DNA of 64,000 nt from Adiantum capillus-veneris (lineage: Eukaryota; Streptophyta; Polypodiopsida; Polypodiales; Pteridaceae), in contig CM043956.1 of NCBI GenBank assembly GCA_014529385.2, positions 87,845,721 through 87,909,720 on the forward strand, given 5' to 3'. This document shows positions 40,637 to 51,480 of this stretch, one piece after another. Positions within the stretch are counted from its first letter, which is position 1, and every line of letters starts with the position of its first letter. A program made the position numbers and the translations under genes. Below the pieces are notes generated by a model that was not told the origin of the DNA, did not search any database, and saw nothing but the letters and a program-made list of their open reading frames with translations.

Positions 40637-42885
40637 TTAGCCTTGCCGCACTGGCTTAGCACCTTCTTTCAGCTCTATATGCATCTCTTCACCCTTGAAC
40701 CCTCTGATCTCTTCATATGAAGTAATGAACAAATCAGGAAAACTAGCCAGCATGTGCAAATATATATCCTTCTCCATAGCTGAGAGGTCTCCACTGATCA
40801 TTTGTGTCATCAATTCCTGCTTCTTTGACAACTCAACCTTGGTTTGCATCAGCCCTTCAATCACTTCATAAGGCCCTTCACTTTCATCTTCAACTTCATT
40901 CGCAAATGCAACTAAACCAGACTCTTGGATTTCTTTATCCATCAAAAGAAATGCAACATCAGCATCCTCATCACTGTTGGTAGTACTATCACTATTCTCA
41001 TCAAACACTGTGGAATAGTCTTCATCACCAGACTCATCCTCATCTTCATAAAGCTCCTCCAATTGTTTCCTTGTGTCCATATTATATAGCTTCTTGGCAC
41101 CTGTCTTTCCATAGAGGCTAATCGTACCACGTCTCCAATCTTGAACAGCTCCCACTTCACGTAACCATGGTCTCTGCCCAGTATAATAGGATATGCTCCC
41201 AACCCCGCTGGCATCACATGAAAATCAACCACCACCTTTGCATCATATGCCTCCACTTCTAAGCTCTTTACAACACCCAAACATTTTACTTTCTGATGGT
41301 TTGTCAATCTGTTATGGAAGCCTAACACCCCAGTCACTAAGAGACCCATCTTCTCAACGCATGAGTGTGTTATGACGCATATTTGGGCTCCACCATCCAC
41401 ATAACCTTGTCCTAGATTTTTTCTTTTGTGCCACACATCTACTATTGGACAAATGTCTGGTAGCTCATCCATCGCCAACACCTTTACTGAACCTCTCTCT
41501 CGCTCTTTCTCCATTGGGTTAACCATCCTCTTCCACTGTCGCTTTAGCTTAGGCACCATCTTTATAAGCTGCCCAAAAGTAACATCTGCCTTCCTGCTTG
41601 TCAGATCCTCCTTCAAGTCATATCTTAATTGCCCATCCCCTAGTGGAAAATCTGACACATGAAACTTGCGACGAGCCCTTCTTTTCCTCTTGGCCTTGAC
41701 ATCCTCGCCTTCATGGCCTTTCCTTTCTTCTTACTAGGACCTGGGACACTTCTTCCTTTCTTGTCCTCTGTGGTCCTCTTCCCAATAGGCATCACTAATG
41801 TATCCTCTAGCTTTGATGCCTTCTCCAAGGTGACTACTACACTTAACACTTTTGTCTTTCCCTTTTCCTCTTGGGTTAATCCACTGGTTCCTTCTTCTCC
41901 CTTGATTTCGATGCCATAATCATTTGACCTAGTTAGCACCTGTCTTGGCAATGGATGCATGTCTCCCCCCATCCTTGGTGGCTTATCACATTATGGACTG
42001 ATGTGGCCCAACACTCCACAATTATAACATATGGGCATCTGCCTCCAAAACCCACCATTACTTTGTCCAGCACAATTCTTAGGTCTTTCTTCACCTCGTG
42101 GGCTGATTTGCGAACCTCCCTCCACCTCGATTATTTTCCACTTGACCTAGCATGTTTAGGTTGAGATTCTTCATTAAATCTACCACTTGCCTCATGTCTT
42201 GCCATAGCCCATCATCTTGCACTGCTGTAGTGACCACTGCTGGCATAACCTGAGGAGTAACAGAAACCACTGGCTCATGATGAACCCGACCTTGCGAAGA
42301 ATCCATAGGCTGAGATTCAGACCGCACGGGCAAAGACTCCACCCCTAACTGGCTCATTTTCCTCAACTTCCACTCTTTGTTCCTTGCTACCTCTAGTGCA
42401 TCTTCATATGTCCTAGTCTTCTTTAGCTCCACTCTCCAACGTATATCCTCCCAAAGACCAGCCAAGAACCTGTCCTTCTTCATCATGTCAAGCGGGGGTA
42501 CCTGTGGTGCTAAGGCCTTGCACATCCTCTCCCATGCCAATGAGAACTTATGTATGTACGCATCTACTCGCTCACCTTCCTTTTGCACTAAAGCCTCTAC
42601 TTCTTGCCACACTTTGTCAGGATCTTCTATCGCCACAAACTCCACTTCCAATCCATGCCGTAGATTGTCCCAACTCAATCTTACAGGTGGATCAACCACA
42701 CGCAACTCCTCTTCAAATGATTTGGACCAAACTCGTGCATCACTCTTCAAACAGATTTGGAGAAGACGTAACATCTGTGCCGGGTCATGAATATGGTTGC
42801 TAATGCAACCAACCTCCATCTTTTCCAAAAAGTCTTCCACATCTTCATCACTTCTTCCATGAAACTCCGGATAAGAGAAAGCCAT
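40637..42885 (-). pseudogene. Tat-2 gag (second unit) and protease
   Basis: Gag starts MAFSYPEFHG at 42885. A frameshift near 42095 ends the long ORF. The zinc knuckle has a stop in place of the residue before its last cysteine (near 41994). The FPLGDGQ motif and protease (YVDGGAQICVI) are in 41658-40942, then another shift leads to 41155-40637, the acidic segment that ends with the same one-base loss as Tat-1. Confidence 0.85.
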
Positions 42886-43030
42886 GGCTACCCAAGTTAC
42901 GATGCTTTGAGAACCCCTTCGAACACACGTGCAAGAACCCAAAACTTTTCACTACCCAATCCCCAAAAACTTCAATGGAGCTCAGCTTTAGATAAGGACA
43001 AACACATGCACATCAAATGAGTTTTCATAG

Positions 43031-43194
43031 TTAATCATTGGAATTACAACAGGCAAAGGACATTCCAGGATCTCTCGTAATCTTCTTGGCCCGAACATAA
43101 AGACTATGCATTGCTGGAAAAAAATCTTCCTCGACACATGAACATTTATCTAGATTCTCTGAGTTAAATGAAAAGGAGTGAATTGAGGGCCATC
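43031..43194 (-). pseudogene. Tat-2 small upstream ORF, second unit, 5' part lost
   Basis: Begins abruptly at PQFTPFHLTQRI, joined at a 4-bp CCAT overlap to protease-proximal sequence (…FPLGDG) of the preceding unit. The remainder matches the 80-aa ORF of Tat-1. Confidence 0.75.
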
Positions 43195-44380
43195 CCCTAG
43201 TGGAAAATCTGACACATGAAACTTGCGACAAGCCCTTCTTTTCCTCTTGGCCTTGACATCCTCGCCCTTATGGCTCTTTCCTTTCCTCTTACTAGGACCT
43301 GGGACACTTCTTCCTTCCTTGTCCTCTGTGGTCCTCTTCCCAATAGGAATCACTAATGTATAATCTAGCTTTGATGCCTTCTCCAAGGTGACTACACTTA
43401 AGACTTTTGTGTTTCCCTTTTCCTCTTGGGTTAATCCACTGGTTCATTCTTCTCCCTTGATTTCGATACCATAATCATTTGACCTAGTTAGTACCTGTCT
43501 TGGCAATGGATACATGTCTCCTCCCATCCTTGGTGGCTTATCACATTGCGGACTGATGTGGCCCAACTCTCCACAATTATAACATGTGGGCATCTGCCTC
43601 CAGAACCTACCATTACTTTGTCCAATACCATCCTTAGGTATTTCTTCACCTCCTGGCTGATTTGCAAACCTCCCTCAACCTCGATTATTTCCCACTTGAC
43701 CTAGCATGTTTAGGCTGAGATTCTTCATTAAATCTACCACTTGCCTCATGTCTTGCTTTAGCACATCATCTTGCACTGTTGTAGTGACCACTGCTGGCAT
43801 AACCTGACGAGTAGCAGAAACCACTGGTTCATGATGAGCCCGACCTTGCGAAGAATCCAAAGACTGAAATTTAGACCTCATGGGCAAAGACTCCACCCCT
43901 AATTGGCTCATTTTCCTCAACCTCGACTCTTTGTTCCTTGCTACCTCTAGTGCATCTTCATATGTCCTAGGCTTCTTTAGCTCCACTCTCCGACGTATAT
44001 TCTCCCAAAGACCAGCCAAGAAACTGTCCTTCTTCATCATGTTAGGCGGGGGTACCTGTGGTGCTAAGGCATTGCACGTCCTCTCCCATGCCAATGAGAA
44101 CTTACGTATCTACTGGTTCACCTTCCGTTTGTACGCATCTACTGGCTCACCTTCCTTTTGCACTAAAGACTGTACTTCTTGCCACACTTTGTCAAGATCT
44201 TCTATCTTCAAATGCTTTGGACCAAACTCGTGCATCATTCTTCAAACAGATTTGGAGAAGATGTAACATTTGTGCCGGGTCATGAATCTGGTTGCTAATG
44301 CAGGCAACCTCCATCTTTTCCAAAAAGTCTTCCACATATTCATCACTTCTTCCATGAAAATCCGGATAAGAGAAAGCCAT
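43195..44380 (-). pseudogene. Tat-2 gag (first unit of a tandem duplication)
   Basis: A second gag of the same family, read before the one at 42885. It starts MAFSYPDFHG at 44380, has lost ~100 bp after WSKAFE (near 44210) and has a short duplication of the GSPSVCTHLLAHLP-encoding stretch on the other strand (44107-44160). Its zinc knuckle lies near 43590 and it stops in the FPLGDG motif at 43195. Units 44726-43195 and 43194-41640 are equivalent (about 1.53-1.55 kb each). Confidence 0.8.
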
Positions 44381-44525
44381 GGCTACCAAAGTTACGATGC
44401 TTTGAGAACCCCTTAGAACACACGTGCAAGAACCCAAAACTTTTCACTACCCAATCCCCAGAAACTTCAATGGAGCTCAGCTTTAGATAAGGACAAACGC
44501 ATGCACATCAAATGAGTTTTCATAG

Positions 44526-44726
44526 TTAATCATTGGAATTACAACAGGCAAAAAGACATTCAAGGATCTCTCGTAATCTTCTTGGCCCGAACATAAAGAC
44601 TATGCGCTGCTCGAAAAGAATCTTCCTAGAAACATGAACATTTATCTGGATTCTCTGAGTTAAATGAAAAGGAGTGAATTGAGGGCCATTTTGATCATCC
44701 ATTAAAGTCAACCATGAAGCTCCCAA
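44526..44726 (-). pseudogene. Tat-2 small upstream ORF, first unit
   Basis: Starts MGASWLTLMDDQNGP and matches the Tat-1 80-aa ORF to ILECL. A one-base change then shifts the frame before the conserved PVVIP…SFDV end. Confidence 0.7.
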
Positions 44727-45347
44727 GAAGGCACACCTGACTTATCCTTTGATTTTGTCAGAATTTCAGCAGCATAATAGTATAAATGGCTTAAAAGACC
44801 AAAAGACCAATAGTAGAGCAGTAAGAACCCAAAATATAGATTGTATATGTATGCATAAACTGCCAACAATAGAACCCGAGCATCAAATAGGAATCACTAA
44901 TACATAGCCTATGGCGAGGTCACAAAAAGGGTGCTCCATCTACCTGTATCACCGAAAGGATCTCCACATTTGAGAATCCCCCAGCTCAATAAAACCTCAC
45001 GCTATCGATCCTCACACGAAGGCTAATGCAAATCGCGTATAGTCAAGTCTCAGAAATGACTATCTTCCAGACGAAGTCTCAAAAATGGCTGGGACTGCCA
45101 AATAAAACCAAGTATGGCTCCACAAATGCATACAATGGAAGTTTCCACAAGTAACGTACAATGCAGCACAGACAATGCGCTCAAATAAGCGCCAAGTAAT
45201 GCATACCCACAACAACTGCAAGTGACATCACTCCTAGTATATCACTGTACTCCAGCTACATGTACCTATGTGAATCACCTGTACATGTACCTGTCCCTGT
45301 AACCTATAACCTATAATCCCGAATCTCGAAGCTTGAAGCTCGAAGAA
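44727..45347 (-). other. Tat-2 leader
   Basis: Counterpart of Tat-1 29810-30498. No ORF of note; it contains the same GGTTACAGG-like repeats near 45290-45310. Confidence 0.6.
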
Positions 45348-45367
45348 GATCCTCCGTGGGGGCGTCA
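45348..45367 (-). other. Tat-2 primer-binding site
   Basis: Minus strand TGACGCCCCCACGGAGGATC, six bases from the 5' LTR; one G to A change from the Tat-3 version. Confidence 0.7.
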
Positions 45368-45373
45368 AAAGAA

Positions 45374-46517
45374 TGTGAGCAGGATGGAAACACACAGAAA
45401 GCCTCTATAATGACCCGACACACACCCTTGGAAGGATACACACACACACTATGGGGCACCACCCGGCTTACACAATCCACCTGGCCGAGACAGGGAACAC
45501 ACTGATGGAGTGAGAGGAGAGAGATTACCCATTTACCCACTCCACACAAAGAGACACTCACACACACACACCCAAAAAAACTCAGCTCAAAAGAGGAGAA
45601 CTTCTGATATTTAGATGCAAAGGATCTTGGGCCAACACCAAACGGGCAAACAGCTCACACAGTATGGGTAAAATAAGCCAAATACAATCACAAACTGGAG
45701 CAAACGCTTCGCTCATAGGAGAAACTTACACAGCCAAAACATCAAAAAAACAGTGAGAATTTTGGCAAAATGGACAGCGCCATCGCGTCCGGAATGGCCC
45801 AAAACCCCAGTCTACAATGTCAAAGTGCTCAAATCCGACCTCGAATGAGCAGTTTACGGTCAAAACAGGCTCAAAAATGAGCAAAAACACAATTGCGGCT
45901 GTTCCTCCTCTTCTCTCCACTCTTTTTTGGGTCTTCTCTCTGTTTTTTCAGTTCCCACACTTAGCTTTATTACTTGGGCACCCTTGGCCTTTTAGATGAC
46001 CTCAAACGGACCCCGAACATGCCAAAAATTGACCTCTCAGTCCATAGTTGTCACCTTTTTGCATCATCCGCACACCTGGCACTCAACTTTTCGCAATAAT
46101 GCATCCTGTAACCACGTGAAGTGGCCCCAAAAAGTGTTCCTCATGATGACCTTTTTGCATAAGTATCACAAGAAAACACCCACGTTGTGTCTGTACTCAT
46201 CCACACGTAAGTATTGACCCTGTTCGGCCTCCTGACGCCACTAGATGCCATCTGACGCACCTGCTTACCTCATGTCGTCAGCCCGCGGATAGCTTCCTCG
46301 AGAAGCTTTACGCACTAACAACTCCTCATTATTATAGAAAAAACATACTGGTACTAGTAATAGTGAAAATCGATACACTATGTACATGTTGTCCTACCTG
46401 TACACATGTGGGTCCCACGTAACCACGTGGCTTTGGAAAATGGGCAATCCTTTATTCAATGCACCATGCATATGTATGTACATATGCACAATCCCTTGCT
46501 CTAGAAAACTCCTGACA
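45374..46517 (-). repeat. Tat-2 5' LTR, complete
   Basis: 1,144 bp, TGTGAGCAGG…CTCCTGACA on the plus strand, beside the 4-bp host duplication ACGC at 46518. Confidence 0.9.
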
Positions 46518-47338
46518 ACGCCCAGGATGGCACCACTAATGCTGTGGTGGGAGTACACCCAGATTAGCCCAGCTGGATACTCCAGTTTTGATTTGTCGTG
46601 GCGTGAGGATGACGCCCAGAGTGGCACCGTTGTTGCTATGGTGGGAGTACGTCCAGATTACCACAACAAGTACTTGTCGAGCGGTATGGGACGCTCATGA
46701 GGACAAGGATTTTTATAAATAATGTATATACCGATCGGACATCGTAACGCCAGTAGAGGTTCTTAAGTGAACCCAATCCAAGGGTTGTTGGATTAAAATT
46801 GGACGACTTCTTGTTTGACTATTGTTTGTAAGACTGTTTGAAGGGCTGTTTTAACGAACCAGTATCATAAATAAAGTAAAGAAACATGTATGTTTAAACA
46901 GTGCGGTAGTAATTAAATAACAAAAAAAGGGTGAGTGTGGTGTGGAAAGTGGGAGAATGATACCCCGACAATATCATTCTATGGACGGGTGGACCCGATG
47001 AGTCGGGTATCTTTCCAACGCTAGAAATTGTTTTTTTTTAATTCATAAATCTTAAAAGAGACAAACCTTGGCGTTTGTGCTTCTGAAATATGGGAAAAAA
47101 TGCGCACAGGTTGGTCACTCTAAGATTTATACTTTTAGGTATAATTGATTATAGATAGTTTTTAGATAGGGTTATGGTGGTCACGCTCCGCCATAGCGAG
47201 ATAGGACCAATCCTTCACTAACGGTTCATACCCGTGGCTATGTAGTAGCTAAGGCAATGTCCGTTGGTTTTTCTTTTTCAGGATTGGAGACCTATCAAAG
47301 ATACTTTGCTCCTCTCAAAAAGGGGCAGGGACCTCACA
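46518..47338 (+). repeat. Gypsy-L LTR2, last part
   Basis: Matches LTR1 from about 10254 to 11072, including the GTGGGAGTACACCCAGATTAG and ATGAGTCGGGTA segments, and ends CCTCACA. A primer-binding site and a new interior follow, so LTR2 also serves two interiors. Confidence 0.9.
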
Positions 47339-47339
47339 C

Positions 47340-47351
47340 TGGTATCAGAGC
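47340..47351 (+). other. Primer-binding site of the second Gypsy-L interior (iMet)
   Basis: TGGTATCAGAGC, an exact iMet complement, one base after LTR2. Confidence 0.92.
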
Positions 47352-47401
47352 CTAAGTTAAAGCTTGGGGAGATTTTTAGATTGATGTTTGGATATTGAAG
47401 G

Positions 47402-47973
47402 ATGCGAATGTTTGAAATAATAGAAGAACCTAGAAAAATTGTTTTGAGTTTTTATATGGTATTGAAGACTGAACTTTCCTGGTACAGGAAAATGTTCATT
47501 CAGCCTACCAAAAATTCCAGGTGTTCACCATCATGTTTGAAAATGCATGCCAATCACCAAATTATCAGTTTCGAAAAAGGGTGATGATGCTTTTGGATAG
47601 GGTGTTTGCACCACCTATCCCAAGGGTGCATAGAGGATGGGGCATCAACTGGAGTCCATCTGGAGGAATATATACCATCGATGCTGACAAGATATGGTGC
47701 ATGGATACCAACCTCAAGAAACTTCGATGGGCAGAGGAGTTAAAAGTCATCGAAGTTTATCTTTTCATTGGTACAAAGAATCCGGATGCTACCATTACCT
47801 TGGGAGGAGAAAAGATATCTCAGACTCAATGGGTCTATAACCAAGGTACAAAAGTTATCCATGGTGGTAGGATTCGACCCATATGTGTATCTCGTAGCTT
47901 TCAAGGGTCAAAAGAAACTTATTATTTTGATTCTTTAGCCTATCCTTTTGTAATCACTAAACTCAAAATATAG
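47402..47973 (+). CDS. Gypsy-L leader ORF, better preserved copy
   Basis: Two overlapping open frames: 47402-47584 (60 aa, MFEIIEEPRKIVL…) and 47521-47973 (150 aa, ending VITKLKI). The second is open from just after the TGA near 47470, so a shift or a splice at the acceptor-like CTGGTACAG could connect them. It contains an RGWGINWSPSGG segment and DTNLKKLRWAEELKV, and looks soluble and mixed in charge. It lies between the primer-binding site and gag and is conserved, though damaged, at 11142-11707. I recognise no family. A leader-encoded protein or a relic exon are both possible. Confidence 0.5.
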
Positions 47974-48149
47974 AGACATTACAATCCTTGTACCTAAAGA
48001 CTACCAACCTTGGTAGAAAATAATGTGTATATAAATAAAGTTTGGATTAGTATTATCTTTTGTTTGTATTATTGTCTGATCAAGTCTTGCCTTAAAGTGG
48101 ATTAAAGAAAGAGTATCCAATAAAGTTTCACTTAATCTATATTGCACAG

Positions 48150-48324
48150 AGTGCGGTGTACACATCTCTTCAAGAGAAAAAGCTACTTCCAAGCAAGCTA
48201 AACTTCCCTCTTTCAAAGGGGAAGGAGACCTAGTTGAGCGCGATGCAGAAGTGTGGCTCGAAGAGATGGAGGATTATTTTGTTGCTGCTGGTACTAATCT
48301 CGATAACCAAGCAATGCTGGTGAT
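48150..48324 (+). pseudogene. Start of Gypsy-L gag, second interior, truncated
   Basis: Same acceptor-like TATATTGCACAG|AG and gag start as 11884, with a one-base loss in the LLLKQ segment. The reading ends after GTNLDNQAML where the filler junction begins. It confirms the gag exon boundary region is shared by both interiors. Confidence 0.75.
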
Positions 48325-48392
48325 CCCGAACAGGCCAAAAACTATTGGTGGAGGAGATGGAGGATTATTTTGTTGCTGTTGGTACTACTACT
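48325..48392. other. Junction with templated filler DNA
   Basis: Between Gypsy-L gag (to 48324) and the Tat-3 LTR (from 48393). It consists of CCCGAACAGGCCAAAAACT (48325-48343, a copy of LTR sequence at 48404-48422), ATTGGTGG, and a second copy of the gag segment 48262-48296 at 48352-48386, then ACTACT. Both pieces are copied from the flanks. Confidence 0.8.
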
Positions 48393-48910
48393 CTCAAACG
48401 GACCCCGAACAGGCCAAAAACTGACCTCGCAGTGCATAGTTGTCACCCTGCTGCATCCATACGCACACCTGGCACTCGACTTTTTTCAATAATGCATCCC
48501 GCCACCACGTGGGGTAGCCCCAAAAAATGGTCCTCATGATGACCTCTCTGCATAATTATCACAAGAAAACATCCACGTCGTGTTCGTACTTATCCACTTG
48601 CAAGTACTGACCCCATTCGACCTCCTGACGCCACTAGATGCCATCTTACGCACCTGCTTACCTCATTTCATCAGCCCGTGGATAGCTTCCTCGAGACGTT
48701 TTCCACGCTACCAACTCCTCATTATTGTAGAAAAAACACACTGGTACTGGTAATAGTGAAAATCGATGAACTATGAACATGTTGTCCTACCTGTACACAT
48801 GTGGGCCCCACGTAACCACTTGGCTCTGGAAAATGGGCAATTCTTTATTTGATGCACCATGCATGTGTATGTACATATGCGCATTCCCTTGCTCCAAAAA
48901 ACTCCTGACA
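48393..48910 (-). repeat. Tat-3 3' LTR, truncated
   Basis: 518 bp aligned without gaps to 52107-52624, ending ACTCCTGACA. The outer ~600 bp are lost at the filler junction. Confidence 0.9.
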
Positions 48911-48960
48911 TAATTTGCCCACCCCCTAGCCTGCTAGAGCATTCATGCTCAGCAGCAGCA

Positions 48961-50433
48961 CTAGTAGATGCTCATTCCACCTGGATCAAAAGGCCAAAGG
49001 CATATCGCCTGATTCACAAGAAGCATCATAACACCACACCTACATTTGTCAACAATCAACCATAATGCACCATAGGCATATCCAACTAAAACATCCACCC
49101 TCTCTGGAGTTCCAAAAGCATAAATATTGCATGCCACATTCGACCCAACTGATAGAGACAACTCAAGTGACTCATCACCTGGCATCTTGGCTTCACCAGT
49201 TGTAGCAACAAACTTCAAATCATGCACCCAAGTAGCTAAAAGCATTGTGTGAAGGTAAAGTTGTTGATATCCAAAGCACAAAAGTATCCCTGCAGCACAC
49301 ATATCCCTAGCATAGGCATCCACATAGCTGAGATTGGACTCATATATGCCAAACCCCTTCTCATCATCACACATAACTTCATCCACATCATAATCATGGC
49401 TATCACCACTATCCATAGCTTCTAGCATGGGTTCATCAGTCTCCAAGAATACAGATCCCTGCTTTAAACCACAATCATGCTCACAAATCGGTTCAATCAC
49501 TGCACATCCATCAACATATGGCTTCAAAACAGGCTCCACATCCAACAAATCCACAAAATGGCTCTCAACCTTTCCCTCTTCCCTAATTTCCAAGGAACTA
49601 GTATCCAAAGATACGTGCTCATCATCAATAACCTCAACCTCACACTCACACCCAAAATCACAAGGTACACAAGTAGCCAATGCATCCTCTTCAAGACTTT
49701 TCAATCCTGTATCCAAAGCGTTACTCACCTCTTTAGGCTCTTCCATAAACCTGTCAACCTGCAAGACCTCTTTACGCTTCACAATAGACCTTGGGAAGAA
49801 ATGAGAAACATCATAGGATAGGCTACTTTTCACCTGCTTAGGCTTAACTTCATCTTCCATGCCAAATCCATCTTGCACATGCATACCTGTATTGATACCA
49901 TGTTCCTCAAGACACTTAAACTTCCATTCCTTGTGCTTTGCAATGCATACTGCATCTTCAAAAGACTCGGGCCTCTTCAACTCAACCTCGCACTGCAACC
50001 AAGGTGACAAACCATCAACAAAAAAACTTTTCTTCAATGAACAAGGGGGGGTCTCATCCTTAAGAGCAACACACCAACGAGTCCATAAATCTGTAAAACC
50101 TTGTACATAAGCATCAACACCTTGACAAGAACCTTGCTTAAGAGCATTGAGCTCATTCCATACTGCATTTGCATCTTCAAAAACTTGGAAACGCTCTAAA
50201 ATAGCTTCTATAAACTTGTCAAGACTCAAACCATAAGAAGAAGCCATTGCTTCTTTAGCTTCGAAATCCATGAGCCAAACACGGGCCTCATCTTTCAAAA
50301 GCAATCCAAATAGCCTCAAAATCTTCTCCTCATCACACATATTGTTGCTTATGCATGCCACCTCGACTTGCTCCAGAAAGTCTTCCGCATCTGCACCACT
50401 TCTTCCATGAAATTCCGGATAAGAGAAAGCCAT
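48961..50433 (-). CDS. Tat-3 gag fused to an unrecognised C-terminal region (490 aa)
   Basis: Uninterrupted ORF from MAFSYPEFHGRSGADAEDF. Residues 1 to ~185 are Tat gag (FLEQVEVACISNN, ARVWLMDFEA, LKKSFFVDGLSPWLQCEVELKRP, IAKHKEWKFKCLEE). No zinc knuckle follows. Residues ~190-490 match nothing else in the window: an acidic region, a cysteine-rich patch (CVPCDFGCECEVEV), PVLKPYVDGCAVIEPICEHDC, and a more hydrophobic end with LLCFGYQQLYLHTMLL and CRCGVMMLLVNQAICLWPF, closing FDPGGMSIY next to the purine tract. The intact frame implies recent use. Gag-only (TR-GAG-like) elements are known in plants; the role of this C-terminal region is unknown. Confidence 0.8.
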   Translation of the reverse strand: MAFSYPEFHGRSGADAEDFLEQVEVACISNNMCDEEKILRLFGLLLKDEARVWLMDFEAKEAMASSYGLSLDKFIEAILERFQVFEDANAVWNELNALKQGSCQGVDAYVQGFTDLWTRWCVALKDETPPCSLKKSFFVDGLSPWLQCEVELKRPESFEDAVCIAKHKEWKFKCLEEHGINTGMHVQDGFGMEDEVKPKQVKSSLSYDVSHFFPRSIVKRKEVLQVDRFMEEPKEVSNALDTGLKSLEEDALATCVPCDFGCECEVEVIDDEHVSLDTSSLEIREEGKVESHFVDLLDVEPVLKPYVDGCAVIEPICEHDCGLKQGSVFLETDEPMLEAMDSGDSHDYDVDEVMCDDEKGFGIYESNLSYVDAYARDMCAAGILLCFGYQQLYLHTMLLATWVHDLKFVATTGEAKMPGDESLELSLSVGSNVACNIYAFGTPERVDVLVGYAYGALWLIVDKCRCGVMMLLVNQAICLWPFDPGGMSIY

Positions 50434-50536
50434 GGCTACCCAAGCTACTATGCTTTGAGAACCCCTTCAAACACACGTGCAAGAACCCACAACTTTTGAC
50501 TGACTCAATCCCCAGAAACCTCAATGGAGCTCAACT

Positions 50537-50779
50537 TTAGATAAGGACAAACACATGCACATCAAATGAGTTTTCATAGTTAATCATCGGAATGACAACA
50601 GGCAAAGGACATTCCAGGATCTCTCTCAATCTTCTTGGCCCAAACATAAAGACTATGCGCTGCTGGAAAAAGATCTTCCTGGACACATGAACATTTATCT
50701 GGATTCTTTGAGTTAAATGAAAAGGAGTGAAATGAGGGCCATTTTGATCATCCATTAAAGCCAACCATGAAGCTCCCAA
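50537..50779 (-). CDS. Tat-3 small upstream ORF (80 aa)
   Basis: Intact homologue of 30499-30741 (MGASWLALMDDQNGPHFTPF to DVHVFVLI), about 100 bp before gag. Keeping it in an element that has discarded all of pol suggests it, or the RNA it covers, is needed in cis or by the gag product. Confidence 0.62.
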   Translation of the reverse strand: MGASWLALMDDQNGPHFTPFHLTQRIQINVHVSRKIFFQQRIVFMFGPRRLREILECPLPVVIPMINYENSFDVHVFVLI

Positions 50780-51480
50780 GAAGGCACACCTGACTCAACC
50801 TCTGATTTTGCCAAAATTTCAGCAGCATAACAGCATAAATGGCTCAAAATACCAAAAAACCAGCCATCATAACTTGGGAAAATTTCGACAGAGTTTCCCT
50901 AGAAGTAGAGCAGTAGGAACCCAAAATATAGACTGTCTATGTATGCATAAACTGTCAACAATAGAACCCGAGCATCAAGTAGGACTCACTAGTACATAGC
51001 CTATGGCAAGGTCACAAAAAGGTGCTCCAGCTACCTGTATCACCGAAAGGATCTCTACATTTGAGAATTCCCCAGCTCAATAAAAACCTCACGCTATCGA
51101 CCCTCACACGAAGGCTAATGCAAATCGCATATAGTCAAGTCTCAGAAATGACTATCTTCCAGACCAAGTCTCAGAAATGGCTGGGACTGCCAAATACAAC
51201 CAAGTATGGCTCCACAAATGCGTACAATGGTAGTTTCCACAAGTAACGCACAATCCAGCAGACAATGCGCTCAAATAGGCGCCAAGTGATGCATTCCCAC
51301 AACAACTGCAAGTGACATCACTGCTAGTATATCACTGTACTCCAGCTACCTGTACCTGTGTGAATCACCTATACATGTACCTGTCCCTGTCCCTGTAACC
51401 TGTAACCTGTAACTTGTAATCTGCAACCTGCAACCTGTAATCCCGAAGCTCGAAGCTCGAAGCAGAAGGTACTCAAAGAA
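50780..51480 (-). other. Tat-3 leader
   Basis: Counterpart of the Tat-1 leader. It has GGTTACAGG-like and GGGACAGG repeats near 51380-51440; no supported ORF. Confidence 0.6.

Larger units (their letters stand above)
27685..46517 (-). mobile_element. Tat-2, Gypsy/Tat element, itself carrying Tat-1
   Basis: Minus-strand Gypsy element inserted in LTR2. Its 5' LTR is at 45374-46517 and its 3' LTR is split into 27685-28642 and 37384-37589 by Tat-1. The interior (37590-45373) holds a leader, a small conserved ORF, gag, protease, reverse transcriptase, RNase H, a second archaeal-type RNase H and integrase. The double RNase H marks the Tat lineage. The host sequence is duplicated by only 4 bp (ACGC at 27681-27684 and 46518-46521). 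All coding regions carry frame damage except the last integrase part. The ORF-gag segment is present twice in tandem. Confidence 0.88.

Noticed and set aside
28643-46517. Endogenous pararetrovirus origin for the Tat pol genes
   Set aside because: LTRs, purine tracts, integrase and double RNase H are present, and no movement or coat protein was seen. These are Gypsy retrotransposons.
48961-49900. Envelope-like protein in Tat-3
   Set aside because: The hydrophobic stretches are short, there is no signal peptide, and the region is fused to gag in one frame. An envelope role is not supported.
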